Assembly: GCF_905147045.1 (NCBI RefSeq)
Contig: NC_065905.1
Location: 1,922,001 to 1,986,000 of the forward strand
Reading direction: 5' to 3'
Source of the DNA: Nymphalis io
Lineage: Eukaryota > Arthropoda > Insecta > Lepidoptera > Nymphalidae
Length of the DNA stretch: 64,000 nucleotides
Below are positions 12,561-26,898 of the stretch, one piece after another. The notes beneath the pieces are model-generated. The model saw nothing but the letters and a program-made list of their open reading frames with translations, ran no database searches and had not been told where the DNA came from. Made by a program: the position numbers and the translations under genes. How positions within the stretch are numbered: the stretch's first letter is position 1; every line of letters begins with the position of its first letter.

Positions 12561-14444
12561 AAATGCAAAAAGCACTCTATAAGATGACTTACCATATATA
12601 TATATGACATCGATGGTAAATTTACTTTTAATTTAATATATAAGTCCGTATATCATAATATATATTCCTCATGATGATCTCACTATAAAATGACTTTTGG
12701 TGATACATACATACATATATACTGGTACATATATGGATAATATTTTCCGTATTAACCCTTAGAGATGGTGGTCTAGACCTATTGAAATATAGATACATTA
12801 TTTTTATTAACTTAAACACTAGACTACAAACTCTGTTTTCCCAAGAACATCTTCATTACTTAATGGCTCTGGGTATATAGGTTACAAATAGCATTACTTT
12901 TATCAACCAGATTAGTCTGATCTTCAGCAGCATCACAACTGCTACCTTTATTGTTCGTCACTTGAAGTCCACCTCAATTATCAAAATGTCAATATAACTT
13001 TTAAACTCATTACAGCCTGAGTGAACTATTTACTATAACTCAAATCTTTTTTATATGGTTTTTTACTTTGTATCTAGCTATAAAAGTCACAAATATCTAT
13101 TATCAAAGAAATGTGAGTTCGTCGATATAATTAAAGTCCATATATACCTTTGAATTTATTTTACGATCGTCATAAACTTCAGAATTGTAATGCTCTTTTT
13201 ATAATTGTGTGTCCAGAATCAAAAAAATACATTTTCTTTTATAACTAACGACGCGGATGGACTTTAAAGTCTTTTCATCTCCTAACATTTGAAGATTGTT
13301 ATTCAATAATTATTTGTCTACTGATGTTAAGGATCTGATGATAGACTAATCAGGTATCTTAGAAATAAGCAACAGCCGTTTTTCACTCACTAAAAGTATA
13401 TAAAAGTATTACGTATAAATAACACATGAATTCCATGTAACCGTGAAATATAAGAATTTTCTTTTGAATAAAATAATAAATTATATGTCATAAATAATGA
13501 GTTATAATTAATAATAATAAAAGCAAACACACCAGTGTAGTAGTAACATAAATAATATATAAAAAGTCGAACAAGTGTAACGCGATTGAGACGCCGGCAC
13601 ATGTATCATTATTTATGTTTAGATATATTTCCAGTTCAGAAATAACACGTTGAGCTTTAAAAAAACATACGCACGAAGGAGACGACATAATAAAATGCAT
13701 CTGTGATTAAAAAAAATGATTTATTTGTTTTTCTTAATTTCTGACTTACACCACTTCCGTCTCCGGATTGAGGTATGTTTTAATTTATGGACCGTTGTTA
13801 TCTTAGGTTAGCTTAGACGTCAGATTAATGAGTCCAAATATACTGACAGAAATTTATCGATAAATATTATTATTACTTTATAACTGTTCGTACGCAAACA
13901 TCTCCATTCACTGAAAAGGATTCATTCCAAACTTGTTCGTTGCCTTCGAAATGTATTTCATTGTCATTCTTAAGATACCGTAAGAGGCGACCTCTAGCGA
14001 GCGAGCCGGGAATATTATTGCTTACAATTGAGAAAAGAATGCGCAGATATTACAAAGAAAACCCTGTCTTCATCTCGCGGCGATAGGGACGCATATACGC
14101 GGGGAGCATACGAGTGAAAAGGACAACGGCATACCCGATAACACGTCAATACATTCCTTGCTGACGTCACATACGAATACTAGCCGTATTGAAACGAGAT
14201 AGGATTCAATTTCGAGTAAACCCGCTAATGGAAAACCGATACCGCATCAATATATTTTACTGCGCAATCATACGAGCGATATTCAGTGTTGTTGTAACGG
14301 AATAAGGTTGAGAATATATTTTTTTGTGTTCTTAAGAAGGCGTTCTCGATATCTTGTAAGATAGTGAGGGCGTTCGGAACCGATCGAAGGTCGATAGATG
14401 TTATTGGAAAGTGGTCTTTATTTTATCTGTGGAAGAGGCGACAA

Positions 14445-14463
14445 GGCGTGCCCGGGACACGCC
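14445..14463. other. GC-rich inverted repeat
   Basis: GGCGTG, CCCGGGA, CACGCC: six-base perfect arms around a SmaI-type palindrome, striking only because the surroundings are AT-rich. Confidence 0.4.
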
Positions 14464-17062
14464 CATGTCTTATATGACGTGAGGTTTTCTTCCAACTCCG
14501 ATAATATCCTTATTGGCTGATATTTTTATTGGTTTGAGGACTTTTTTATTTAACGAGAAAATGGCTAATGGGAAACCTTCTTTTTCAGGTACGTTATAAG
14601 GATGCTGTGTCTGTTTAAGGTAAATTAAATAATAGGAATTGACGTTTTGTGTTTGGCTTTTATCGCGTGAAGCATTGCAGATTTAGCTCTTATTTGTATG
14701 TGACTAGACATAGTCTAAGTACTAAGAATAATACAAAAACATTTGAGCCGGAATCGAAGGTTGGACTTTCGAATCGCAAGGCCTTCTATTGTTGCAATAA
14801 TGGGGCTTTATTTAAATCCATTATAACGGTGTTCAAAAAATTTAATCCGAAATTCGAATTCGAAAAAAGAACGCTTTGACATTTCATTTCAAATCGCTCT
14901 CCGTTAATTCGTATTGAATTACAACCGCTAACAATTCCCGCTAAAACAAAGCTATAAACAAATAATCGGGATAAAACAATAAAGTACCTACTACATATTG
15001 AAATAATCAAATACGCCTGCGTTCTAGTTGGTGCGAATATATTCTAATTTCAAAATTAAATGGCTAAGTCCGAAAGAGATTATAATGAGGGGTCCTGAAA
15101 AACATTTTTTTATGGAATCAAAACTCGTACCTATGTAGGTATTGTGTTAACCGCAAAACACGACATGTAGGTACTTATTTATTATATTTTAATAATTTTT
15201 ATAATCGAATCGTAGCAACGTAGCTAGTCACAATTAACATGACTTAAAAAAATATTAGTATCAAAATATTTAATGAATGAAAATTCGATTTCATTGATTT
15301 TGTAAAGAACCCTAACTGTTCGAAACTCAAATGAAGTGAAAGACGCCGATTAAGATTTTCGAAAAAAGAACGAACGTTCATTATGCGTTCAGATTTTAAA
15401 ACAATACAGCCATTCAGGCATTGGCCTGTTTGAATATAGAATGTGACGGACAGTTCCGGGCAGGCTTTTAACAGTTTATTTTTTTTGACAGTTTATTTTG
15501 GTTTATGGTCCAATTCTCGTTACCCTCCGGTATCGCCTGCTTTATTATTTAATGCGAACATCTGACCAATATTCATATTAAATAATTGATAAAGCGATGC
15601 CCGTTACGTATTACTTGTGATACGAGGTGATATTCGACCTATTTATAGCCTTTGCGTCTAACGTACAATAGCGTGTACTAAGTAGATGCTTTTTAATATT
15701 TAAATTTCTAATATGAAATTAAAACCGTTAATTGTGAATACCTATTTAATATTTTTTTTTATAATTACGCTTTGTAAAGTGAGTTCGACAAGGCAACTCG
15801 AGCATTATACCTAATAAGATGTATAGTTTGCACTTACTATACGCTAGACAATAAATCTTTTACAAACATATTAAGTGTATAAAACATCACCAACTACATT
15901 AGACAATATACAGAGTCTTGAAAGCTTTATAACAGTGACCCATTAAAGAATAATCGAAAGGCATTTGTAGTTCAATAAAATACTTTTTAAGAAGATTTAT
16001 TAAAAAAATATCTCAGAACCAACAGTCCTAGGAGTGAACGATGTAAGTTATAACTTATAAGTCACAATTCTACAACAATAGGATTCGACAAAAGGTGATC
16101 GTAACGCGTATTCAAAATGGAGTCATTTATTCGGATCCGATATGGCGTCGGAGCAATTTGTGGGCAACAGTGATTGATCCCGGCGATACATCACTCGCTT
16201 TTTTTCTATGAAAAATTGCCATAATCGACTTTAAAACTCATTAGGGCCAAGACAAAGGAACCCGCCATTCGTCTAATTTGTTCCTCGATCGACTTGATTG
16301 AGTTTTTTTTTTTTATTAATAAAAAATTGAGCTATTTAATCTGTAGACATTATAATGTTATTAATTTTTTTTTTTTTAATAAGAACTGTGCTGTTTCTGA
16401 ATTTCACTGACAGATGTAAATTAAAATAAGTTAAAAAAAACAATATTAATAATTGTCATCTATTATAACACCCGTAACAATGCAAGCGGATTGAGCTCTG
16501 GACTTTGACAGCTCATGCCACACTAAAAAACAAAACTATGCATTGTAGACTCGCGCGCATTTGTCCTCCATCATCGGCGCTACATTCACAATCGCTGACA
16601 GCAGGAAACGGCAATAATGCCGCACGGGGGACAGAAATCATAAACAATATTTATAATTCTTAAAAAAAATGCGTTCCAAATTTGAATACGAAGCGATTAA
16701 AGGTGTGCTCCGACATAAAAGGGAAGTGGAAAAAAAATCGAATCCGTCACAATGCCTTCGATAATTCAAATTGGGATAGAAAAAAAGTTTGTCGCCGTCA
16801 CCATTCAAATTAGACGACGAGATAATTAGGGTTCCTTAGGTCAGGGATCAAAACTTTGATGCAATTTTTTCTCTTCAAATTTCTTAAATCTCTTATGTAG
16901 GGAAGATAGGTATCGAAGCAGATGCTTAATTGTTATTTATGACAAAAATGAACAGTGATATACTCGTCCCGTCCACCACCGAGCCGACTCGTGCTTATCG
17001 ATATTTTGAATGTATCGCTTTGTATTTGAATAAGTGTTACATTAATATTCTTTTGTGATAAT

Positions 17063-17076
17063 TTCGAATTCGGAAC
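17063..17076 (+). other. Dispersed motif TTYGAATTYNGAAC, exact copy
   Basis: TTCGAATTCGGAAC followed by GC, giving the full 16-bp form, with ACGCGC 5 bp further. A near copy (TTTTCGAATCGAACGC) sits 87 bp downstream at 17150-17165. Confidence 0.6.
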
Positions 17077-18658
17077 GCCCACGCGCTATTGTCTCGCGAG
17101 TTATTGGCTCATTAGTGACATGTCGTTTTGTCACGATTTGAATTTTTGATTTTCGAATCGAACGCAATTGATTCTTGTACAGAGAAGGAAATGGAGTGAG
17201 TGAATGATCTATTTGTTTTGGGCGTGTGCCAGTCCGTGATACTTCGTGGAGGTCACACGGTCATTCAACGTGAAGTTACATTGAACAACTTCTATTACGA
17301 AATGTGTAAGGAAAAAATCTTTGTTGTAAGTTCAAAGCGATTGTTAGCAAAACATTACTGTTCATTGTTGTGATTATCATAATTTTGATTTAGTATTGCA
17401 ACTCAACATGTGTTAAAATAATTCGTTTATTCTATTCTATACGTTTTATAATATTAAAAACTAAACTATCAGTATCGACTCTCGAATATTTATAATCGAT
17501 CGGCTCATATCCAGGGAGGTCTGACGGAAGGATCATCTACATTAGCATACGTAATTCTCGCGTCTTCCCCACGTGGGCGAAGGGCATTGTTCAAATATAT
17601 CTCGGTTTTTGTGACCCTTCGGGAGATATGCGTAACACGGTAGGAATGAATGGATCGACGGTTTTGATTTATAAAAATGTACAAGATTATTGGATACAAA
17701 GGAATATGTTTGTATTTTTATACATCAGTACGGTTTGAATAATACCTTAATAGCGTAGGTACAAATAAAGTATCTGTGAGTATTAATTATTATATATATA
17801 AGTAATGGGCTCCATAAATGTTCTTCTTTGCCTATAATGTAAACATTAAAAACTGTTTGTAAAAATACTTCATTAGTTATCTGTCAACCGAACAGATAAA
17901 TATTAAACAAAAACAACATTTCAAGTATATTTCGTAAAAATATAATATAAAAAAAACAAATGTCGCATTCCCACTAGAGACATCATTCAAAATAAATCGT
18001 ACTCGCGTTCCCCAACTCCCAAACAATATTAAAAGAACGTCAGGAACGAATGAACGAATGAAACCATGACATTACCGGTAATCATGCTTTATGAGTTCCC
18101 GCCAAAATAGACTATGGCCGCCGTTGACACGTATCCTTGTGAAAAGTTAAAACTGTCCGACTCTCGTTATTGGCATTCGCATAACGTCATTAATGTGTTC
18201 ATTAAATTTTTTATCGTTTCTATTCCAAGACGGCAGATTCTGTTATAAGAATATTTCGTTTACTTCTTACATTAATTTATTTTAAAAATTGCAAGTTATT
18301 TTGATGTCGGATTTAGACTACGATTTTTAGGATTCTGTAACTAAACAACCGCCATTGTTTCATCATCTGTATTTACTGTATTCCCCAGGTCGGGTTATCT
18401 ATCATTATCCAGGTCTTGTTTTTAGAGCCGTTATGTGTTGAAGTAGTTTATGTGGTCTAGGAATTGATATCAGATATTTTCAAAGTTACCAATGCAGACA
18501 CAGACGTCCCATTATTAGTCATTATCGTTAATTTCCGTTCAATATAATAGCGACATTGTAACCGTCACAAAATATTTTATCAATAGCAACATTGCGATAT
18601 TTCGTTTGAAATTAGAATCAGTACCGTATCCGTTTCCGTTCGATATTTAAACTGCGTG

Positions 18659-18744
18659 TTCGAATTAAGAACGCGTTCCAAATAGATGATAAGCGGGAAT
18701 GAATTAGAAACAATTGAATTCCGCGGATGCGTTCGAATTTCGAA
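18659..18744. other. Pair of near copies of the dispersed motif, opposite strands
   Basis: TTCGAATTAAGAACGC at 18659-18674 on the + strand and TTCGAAATTCGAACGC at 18729-18744 on the minus strand. The two GAACGC ends face each other. Confidence 0.5.
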
Positions 18745-21700
18745 ACACGTTATAAAATTGGAATTTATTAAATTAGAATGAAACATTGTTATGAAGCACC
18801 TGAACCGTAGTGATTTTTTTTTCGTTCGGAAACAAGATAGCAAGGGAAGAAGCAATAACCATTAAAAGCTTGCGGAGGGCCGTTCAAAAAGTTTTCTTTT
18901 CAATAACGCGTCTAATATTCAAATGAGAGGCACTAAGGCGAGGAATTCTTAGCGATATATCATCGAAGCTAATCAGATTTTTCCTTGCAACGTACATTTC
19001 GTAAATTTTCCGGAGATTAAATGGGGGGTAGTTATGGAGCCGGGATAATTTAATTGTTCCATTAAATTTTAATGCATATTATATATATACTAATACCTAA
19101 ATACTATCACTTCATTGCTTGTTTACGTTTTCGTTGAGAGAAATTATATACCTAAGCGTTTAATTACTAATTTTATAATAATTCGAGCTCAGTCATTATA
19201 TAACTATAACGAACAATGCGAAAATATATTTAAAAATCGAAACGTCTTAAATTCTAAATTCGAACACATTCTAAAATTGCTATCGGTAATTCAAAATACG
19301 AACACAATATCTAAAGCAATCCCCGACCGATCCCGCGTCACTTGGCGAACTCTCAATACTCCGGAGCGCCATAAAAAATAATTTAAATTGCTCTTACAGT
19401 GACTTCGGTATCGCGGAACATTTGCATACTAAAATAATGCAAAAATCTATGCGCGGAACGCACTCGCCTCGTTTCCTTTCTCACCCGACGACCGGCGCTA
19501 ACAAATGTCGCAATGCACTTTGGAATATTTTGTCTTCATTTGTTCATTACAATTGTAGATTTTTGCCTAAACTGCTTTAGTTGTGGAATATTTAAATATT
19601 GCTACAAACTTTGTACGTTCAAGGTATTCATTATTACACCCGTTCGAAATGTAGCCCCTATCAATATATCTAGATAAAAAAACGTTCTATCAAAAATAAT
19701 GAAATTAAAATACCTATTTTTAACTTTTACAATTAACTATATATGTTTTATATTATACAAGTAAAAATTAAAATAGTAATTTAAACACTGAACTTAACCT
19801 TAACCGGTAAAGTAAATTTAAATTTTGTTTTGATATAATTTAATAGTAAAAAAATTGTCGCAATCTTTATCTATTAAGCAATGGAGCCGAGCCTAAACAT
19901 TAGACGCGTGGGGCAAAGAAATTTTATGTGTTATTTTTTTTCTTGTTTTGAAATATGCGCGCCGTTAGGTTATTTATGGCCTCCATAGAGGTTATATTTC
20001 GGGAAGTAATGAGGTTTCGTTCGGAAAGGGCAATTTGAATGTGCGTAGATTGAGTCGTTAGGCGCTCATCGGTTACAGCACTTAGGAGTTGCCTCGTTCC
20101 TGAACGTTCGTTCGATCGTGCGATTTAAAATGTGGCGAAAGGATCATTAAATTTATATTTTTTCGAATATAGAACGCTTTTTAAAATAACGGTTAACAAA
20201 TACGTTTTAACGGTTATAATATGTATTTTTGATTAATAACATTATGAAGCATCTTCCTTAACAAAGGAAACGATTAGCAAGTGACGCTCTCAGGATTTTT
20301 CTTTATAGTAACGAAATTAGCGTTATTTTATTTAATAAAATGACACAGAATTATTTATTATTGATGGTAATAGTTATAACAATAATGATTCATTAAATCC
20401 AGTTATAAACTGAAAGTCATTATATCCGGACACGGTAGATAAAACACACCAAACCCACCAGATGAAGATCCGATAACGAGTTATAAAAAAAAATAACATC
20501 AACCGTTATTTATTTTTATTAATTTAACAATTAAACGTTGCTAAGTGTACCGTGACAAGTTCAACGTACGCTTTCGATACCAGAGGGCCGAAATTTCATA
20601 TTTCGAATGTACGTTGAAATTATTTACAAGTGTTCCGTATGTTATTGTTCTATTTTTAATTTTGTTATTTAATTAATTTCAATATTTTTGTTAAATAAAA
20701 TCAATAGTAAAATTTAAAAAAAAAACGATTTAAATTATTATCTATAAATGTAATATTTTATGAAAACAATGACGTTTATTAAAACTCAACGCGGTATTCT
20801 AATCATAATTCGAATGCGTTAATTTAAATTTACGCCGCATGTAATTCTAAATTCAAAATTGTATTAATACGAACAATAACCGCTGAGCGCATTGAATGTC
20901 TGAAACAATAATTTTTCTCATAAAAAAATTGATCACTCGTTAACCAATAATGAACTTTAATTACAAACATGTACGTCTTAAAATTGTTTAACGGTGCGCT
21001 CCGTAAGCGCGATCATAATACAGATTAATGATAATTAATTAAAAAATATGTATTCAAAGAGCGCTTGGTTTCCAAACTTAAAGCCAACGAATCGTTTCGC
21101 TCCATATAGAATTAGGCTTTTTTTATAATGTCATATTTTAATTAATTAAATTATCTCATATTATTAAAATTATTAGAAATTGTTTGTAAATTAAAAAAGA
21201 GTTATTGACGCGAATTTAATTAGGAAACTCATTTAAAACATAGACGAAAAACACATTTTAAAATTAAACAACAACTTCAAATCGGTAGGTACCTACTACT
21301 AATCTCTGAGGCGTAACAGTTAAAACTTCAAATCGATCCCATACTTTCTCACGTACAATATTAATATGCAAATAATTAAAACCGATCAAGCCCTCACCTT
21401 GGCATGTAGGTCAATAAATTAAAAAAAATAATACGTCACGAAACCAGTCCGAGTATCCGATCGTGCATAAATCTCTCACCCCCGATTGTTCTATGATTTA
21501 TTCTCGAACTTGCATATGCTAATGCGGGATAAATATATTTTCTCAATAATTATTCGATATTATTTTCGAATCCGGTTCACTTCGGGTGTTTAATATGCGA
21601 ATAATAATTAGTGTTTCCTCGTTTTTCTGTCTGTTTCTCACGAAAGGGTGCGCGTTCAGTACGAGTTCGTTGTTATCTGGGGTCATGTCTTGTCTAATTA

Positions 21701-22323
21701 TTCAATAATATATTCAATATATGCATTTACTGTACAGATTCGATCCAACTGCAGCTCGTATTCCGTTAAAATTTTAAGCATTTTAAATTGACTCATTGTC
21801 ATTAACATACTAAAAATATATATAATTCTCTTTTTAAATAACAGAAATACGTAAGCTACATTCCTGTATTTATGAGCTTAGTATTTCGGAGACATGATAT
21901 TATTCCTAACACTTCATCATCTGCTCACTATCATTCTATCGTTCTTATGAATGAGAAACGTCCCATTATTCATTCTTAAGCTAGATAAGTAAAGGTGCAT
22001 TATAAAAAACCCATTTCCGATATTCGTATTATTCACGAGACTAAACATCAATACATTGACATCTGGCCTCGAGGGTGAATTAACCCTAATCTTATCTGAG
22101 ATGTGTACAAAGACGCATCATATATTTAAACCTGTTTTACCGATTGATTCCGATATTAAATGTCGTGAATGGGGTCGGTTATTTGCATATGATTTCTTTG
22201 GCTATGCTAATGTTAGTTTCGAAGGAGGCACAGAGCTTGGGAGCGTTATGTTAATTACAGAGATAAGGAGCTATGCGTTTATCTGTGCGTCAGTTGCTCG
22301 CGCGCGTCTGATGCGGCGAGGTG

Positions 22324-22337
22324 TTCGAATTTGGAAC
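22324..22337 (+). other. Dispersed motif TTYGAATTYNGAAC, exact copy
   Basis: TTCGAATTTGGAAC on the + strand; CGCGCGC lies on both sides, at about 22301 and 22353. Confidence 0.6.
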
Positions 22338-23655
22338 TTGTCAATTTTGACAGCGCGCGCTTTTCACAACTTTTTCTTTTACAATTAAAAATTCGGATCC
22401 GCGTATAATTATTGTTCGGAACTGTTAATTAATTAATAAGTACTTCTAATGTAAGTGTATAAAGTGTAAATGAATTCAAAGTGCTTAGGATTAGAAAATA
22501 AAAATTATGAAAATTCGGAATTATTATATGGAGGTAAGTATGAATTATGTGAACAAATTTAATATTAATTAATATTGTTTTTAAAATCTCAGCCATTCAG
22601 TTGCAAATAACTACTATTAAAATAGAGGATGTTTTATTATTAAAGCATTACCCACTAGCGTATAGTAAAATATATGTTTTTTATTTATTTATGCTATTTT
22701 TTTAACTGTTTTTTTTTTCAATTTAATTTTATTAAAATTAATTATTAAAATTTTTAGAGTGTGAAGACTTTTGAAATCTTTATCAAAATCGGTTCAGTAA
22801 CTTTTCAGGTCATTCAAAAATTAAATAAAAATAAATAAAATTAAGCAACAACACGTCGAGTTGTGTGTTCACAACAAAATCTTATAATTGATCTTTTATA
22901 TAAATACATAAAGTCGATTAAAAAATGCGTATCGACAGATTTGTTACAATTACTATTATTATATACACATCGATTTTTTTTTTTTTATTTATTAGGGAAA
23001 CATACAGCATATCGTATATTACAACTTAATATAATAATCATATTTTAACACTTATGCCAGTTAAGTTTCCACTACTGTTTTAACAGGGAAGTGGACTAAT
23101 TTTGATGTTACATAAAATATAACTATTTATGACAAAGTAAAATTTTAACGTAAATATGGTTATGGTTAATTACTAATAAGTATTTTTCACAAGATTATAA
23201 AATTTACTTAAACTATTTTTAAACAGATCAATGTGGTTGTATTTTCTATTATGACTATTACAAGATCTTAGAATAAAAGAATTTTTGAAATAATTAGTTT
23301 TATAAATGGGTATTGAAAAAGTATCCTGAGAGCGAGCGTTAAAACGAGGACACTTAAATAAAATCTCACTGAGCAGATATGGAGAATAAATTAAATTATT
23401 TAATATTTTGTAAAGAAACATTTGGTCTCTTTGTTCTTTAACTATTTATATAAGTTTACTTGAAAATTTATTTATCAAAAAACAGAGACAAAACGACGAA
23501 CGCTTTTCATACTTCCGGGATTAACAAATATCTACAAGATCCAGCCCGCGCTTGCATGCCTGTGTGTTCGGTTAGGTTAGTTTCATAAAAATAACAATAA
23601 TTAATGACGGGAAAGCGTAACAAACAAACTGAATATCGAATTTATTTTATTAGTA

Positions 23656-23733
23656 AGTAGCAGTAACTGTTAATGTCCCACTGCTGGGCTAAGGCCTCCT
23701 CTCCCTTTTGAGGAGAAGGTTTGGAGCTCATTC
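23656..23733 (-). repeat. Family B SINE tail fragment, well conserved
   Basis: CAGTAACTGTTAATGTCCCA, CTGCTGGGCTAAGGCCTCCT and CTCCCTTTTGAGGAGAAGG match the SINE 3' end almost perfectly. A second, older copy lies 78 bp to the right in the same orientation. Confidence 0.8.
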
Positions 23734-23810
23734 TTGTTCCTTCTATATATTAGTAAGGTTTAGTTATAAAAATTATGTTAACTTAAAGATATAACAAAAG
23801 TATTATGTAA

Positions 23811-24010
23811 CCAGCCACCTTTCTCTTGAAGGTTTGAAGCTTCAACGCCCACCACGGTGTTCCAAAGCGGATTTGTGACAGTTTATCCGACACATGCAGG
23901 TTTCCTCGCGACGTTGTTATTGCCATGCACAAATTAAACCCATGAACTGAAATAAGTGAACCCGTCATCGTTGGTTACAATTCACGTGTTCTTTAACCAC
24001 TAAGCTATTT
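23811..24010 (-). repeat. Family B SINE, older copy including the tRNA-like head
   Basis: From the left it reads CTTTCTCTTGAAGGTTTGAA, CCACCACGGTGTTCCAAAGC, ACATGCAGGTTTCCTCGCGA, and at the right end CACGTGTTCTTTAACCACTA AGCTATTT. On the minus strand this last part reads TAGCTTAGTGGTTAAAGAAC, a tRNA-type A box head. Read from the minus strand it therefore runs head to tail and is nearly full length, though diverged. Confidence 0.72.
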
Positions 24011-26012
24011 AAACTAAAATTTCTTAAAATTTGATATAAATACTGTTTAAAGTGATTCATTATATATTTAATATTAACCTAGATATATATTAAATTAATT
24101 AAATTTATACTAGCGTTAATTTTAAACTTCATGCCATTTTTATTTATATATAACAATAACAATTAAATACAACAATTATTACGATTACATATATAAAATA
24201 ATATTTTTCAGGTATACACGATATTGTGTTAAAATTGTTGTTGGATAAAATAAAAATAATTATCGATTGATAATTATTTTATATAAGATTGGTATATTTA
24301 GAAATTTTGATGTTTTATTTTAGTTAACGGAAATTCCATATTTAAGAAGCTATTTGTATTTTTATTTTTGCATAGCTTCTATCACGACGGTACGGTTTTA
24401 GCTTGGTCAACTTCGAGTTATTTCAACATTGTCAGACGTCATGAAATTATATTTTAAATAAAATATTATATTGTAAATAATGAACTATTTAAACATATAC
24501 TAAATCGTTATGGAAGTGAATGTACGAACGAGAAAGCACATATTTGAATGAGCGATTGAAAACTTTAATCTGTATGTCTTCTTACTTGCTCGTTACGTAT
24601 ATCATTTGAAGATATTTCATTTTAGTTTCGACTATCGAGAATATCGAGAATATCAAGAAAATGTTTGTCGTGTCGTTGCTGACGGTACAGCACGCAGTCA
24701 GCACGCATTAAAATTGATCAACACATAACGACGTTATCCACATAATGCGGACCCTACTCAGCGGTCACTTCGACAGCGGTTGCCAACCTTTTCCAAATTT
24801 CCTACACCCCCCCCCCTCATTTTCAACCCACTTTTTACGTCAATGTTTTTCTATAGACGCCACGTATAAATGAATACCGAGGGATATCAAAACATCTCCT
24901 ATCGGGGCGGGAAGTTTTTAGGGAAAAGGATTACGTAACGACAAGGATGCCCTTTAGGACGTGATGTGGGGTGGTGAGTCGCCTAGTTTGTTTTTGATCG
25001 TTCGTCAGATTTATTGAAGCATAATTTGGACAAGTCATTAACTTACGATATCGATACATGCACGAATACATACAACAATCTTTTATATACTTATACATAC
25101 ATAAAACTTAGTTTTTGTTTAATTAACAATTATATATTAATATTATATATATGCCCTTAATATTATATACATCTAGAGTACATCTTATCTCATTGCTTCC
25201 TCTAGAACTGGAGGGCTGGTTAATTTTTTGCTCAGAGATTTCCTACTAGCATTCTTGTCACCTTTTGCGCGCAAATATATAAAATATATACGACATATAT
25301 TTAGTTAAGTCCACAAAGAAGATAACTATTATGTAAATATAAGTTAAAATAAAAAATGTATATGAGAATACTTAATTTTACTACGTTATTTCTAATTGCC
25401 ACTCTTTTAAAACCTTGAGATTTTTCTATATTAATTCTTCATATTGACGTACGCTAAACTCGCCTCCGGGGTTAGGGTGTGAAAGGGTGACCGATGGGGG
25501 TAGAGGGGGGTCAGATAACGCGGGAGACATAAAGCGTAGGAGATCGCTAATTCATCATAAGTTAAAGGGTTTTTATGTACGCTCTCTCGGACGATACTCT
25601 TTGTACGGTGTGCAAAAAAGGTTGGCGATGTCTGGAGCGATAGCATTCGGGATTAAAAAAATCGACGCCTCTCAAAGGCTAAACGTAGATGAGTTATTAA
25701 TTAACTTTTAGGGAAAAATTCAGGTCTAAGGGATTTAAAGGACACAGTATTCGGAGTACACTCGGTGTGCACTGATCATTTCGTAATGAAACTTTCAACT
25801 GAATGTTTTAGGTTAGACAAAAAAACAATTAAATAATTAAAACATATATTATTTCTTAGAATAATATAATTATAATCGCTAATAAAAAGGTTACCAAGTT
25901 GCTTACGAATTATGGGATATACATTTGAAAGCTCATAAGTATTATGCTTACTTATATGTAAAGATGATTCTTTACAGCCAGGAGTACAGTAGAGTACAGG
26001 AGTGATACTCCT
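24011..26012. other. AT-rich DNA without a recognised gene
   Basis: It holds the 24.25-kb hairpin, a C9-10 homopolymer near 24808, and a GC-richer G-tract island near 25460-25540. Nothing coding is recognised. Confidence 0.5.
24253..24280. other. Perfect 12-bp hairpin
   Basis: AAAATAATTATC, loop GATT, GATAATTATTTT. The arms are perfect but AT-only apart from one pair, so the stem is weak. No precursor-like longer stem extends it. Confidence 0.5.
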
Positions 26013-26175
26013 ATATAGCCCAGTGGCCATAGATCGTAGCCAAAGCAGGTTCAAACCGGGCAAGCATCACTTATCTTAAAACGCATCTTGTACATTCCAC
26101 AGAAATTCTGCCACATATGTCACCCAATAAATTAGTTCCAAAGCAGCATTTGTCCAGCGGTGGGACATTACTTTG
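26013..26175 (+). repeat. Family B tRNA-derived SINE with head and tail
   Basis: TATAGCCCAGTGGCCATAGA is the A-box head, AGGTTCAAACCGGGCAAGCA the B box, AGAAATTCTGCCACATATGT the body, and CAGCGGTGGGACATTACT the tail. About half of the body is missing compared with the copy at 10.9-11.1 kb. Confidence 0.82.
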
Positions 26176-26660
26176 TATACTAAACTAATGTGATTAATTA
26201 AAATAACTTACTATACAAGTTTTCCAGCAGTTAAATTGGCTTATCCCGGTACACGATATCCCTTTCAGATCGAGTTTAAAAATCGGCAATCGGTAACGTG
26301 AAAGTTACTCGTGTTGAATTGTCCATGTTCCCAATATCAAACGCACGGTAAAGTTACCCTGACTGGATTCGTTTTTTTAAATTTCGAACTGTTGTAATGA
26401 AATGATTCGAATTATTGCATTTCCTATACGAAACGGCGACCGTTAGACAGAAATGAAAATACTATTAATTGTAACTTAATGACACTTTTTTTTAATATTT
26501 ACTAACTGATACACACGTGTATACGTATACAGGCTACTTATTTTTTTATAAATATAATAACTGATAGCACTCGCGCGCTTTTTGTGGTGTCTGCTAGTAA
26601 TGTATTTTTTATACTATGAATTATTTTACTTTTCATTTTTTAAATAATATAGATAGATAG

Positions 26661-26898
26661 GTGGGCGGGAAGATGGGCCGCTATAGACACTGACGCCGTT
26701 AAAAATATCAACCATTCCTTACATCACCAATGTGCCACCAACCTTGGGAACTAAGATATGATGTCCCTAGCGCCTGTTGTAACACAGGCTCTCACCCTTT
26801 CAACAGAAATACAACAATACTAACTATTGTTGTTTGGCGTTAGAATATGATAAGTGTGTGGTACCCAGACGGGCTTACACACAAAGGCATCACCAAGT
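26661..26898 (-). repeat. Family A retroelement, diverged, inverted
   Basis: It can be followed from GGTGGGCGGGAAGATGGGCC through CCACCAACCTTGGGAACTAA to GCATCACCAAGTA. Many substitutions and small gaps are present. AT-rich sequence replaces the poly(T). Confidence 0.78.

Larger units (their letters stand above)
12561..23655. other. 11-kb repeat-poor stretch without a gene
   Basis: I see no SINE, transposon or exon. It holds most copies of the dispersed TTCGAA motif (16.7-22.3 kb), one CRE palindrome (TGACGTCA, 14162-14169) and the GC inverted repeat at 14445. Absence of insertions over this length, compared with the right half, is compatible with a regulatory region under constraint. Confidence 0.5.

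Noticed and set aside
22056..22388. 110-codon + strand reading frame
   Set aside because: It opens with TTG rather than ATG, shows no family I know, and its C-terminal part runs through a CGCGCG-rich tract and a copy of the dispersed motif. Stop-poor because GC-rich.
25776..26063. 95-codon minus-strand frame
   Set aside because: Its start lies in the tRNA-like head of the SINE at 26013-26175; the rest has chance composition.
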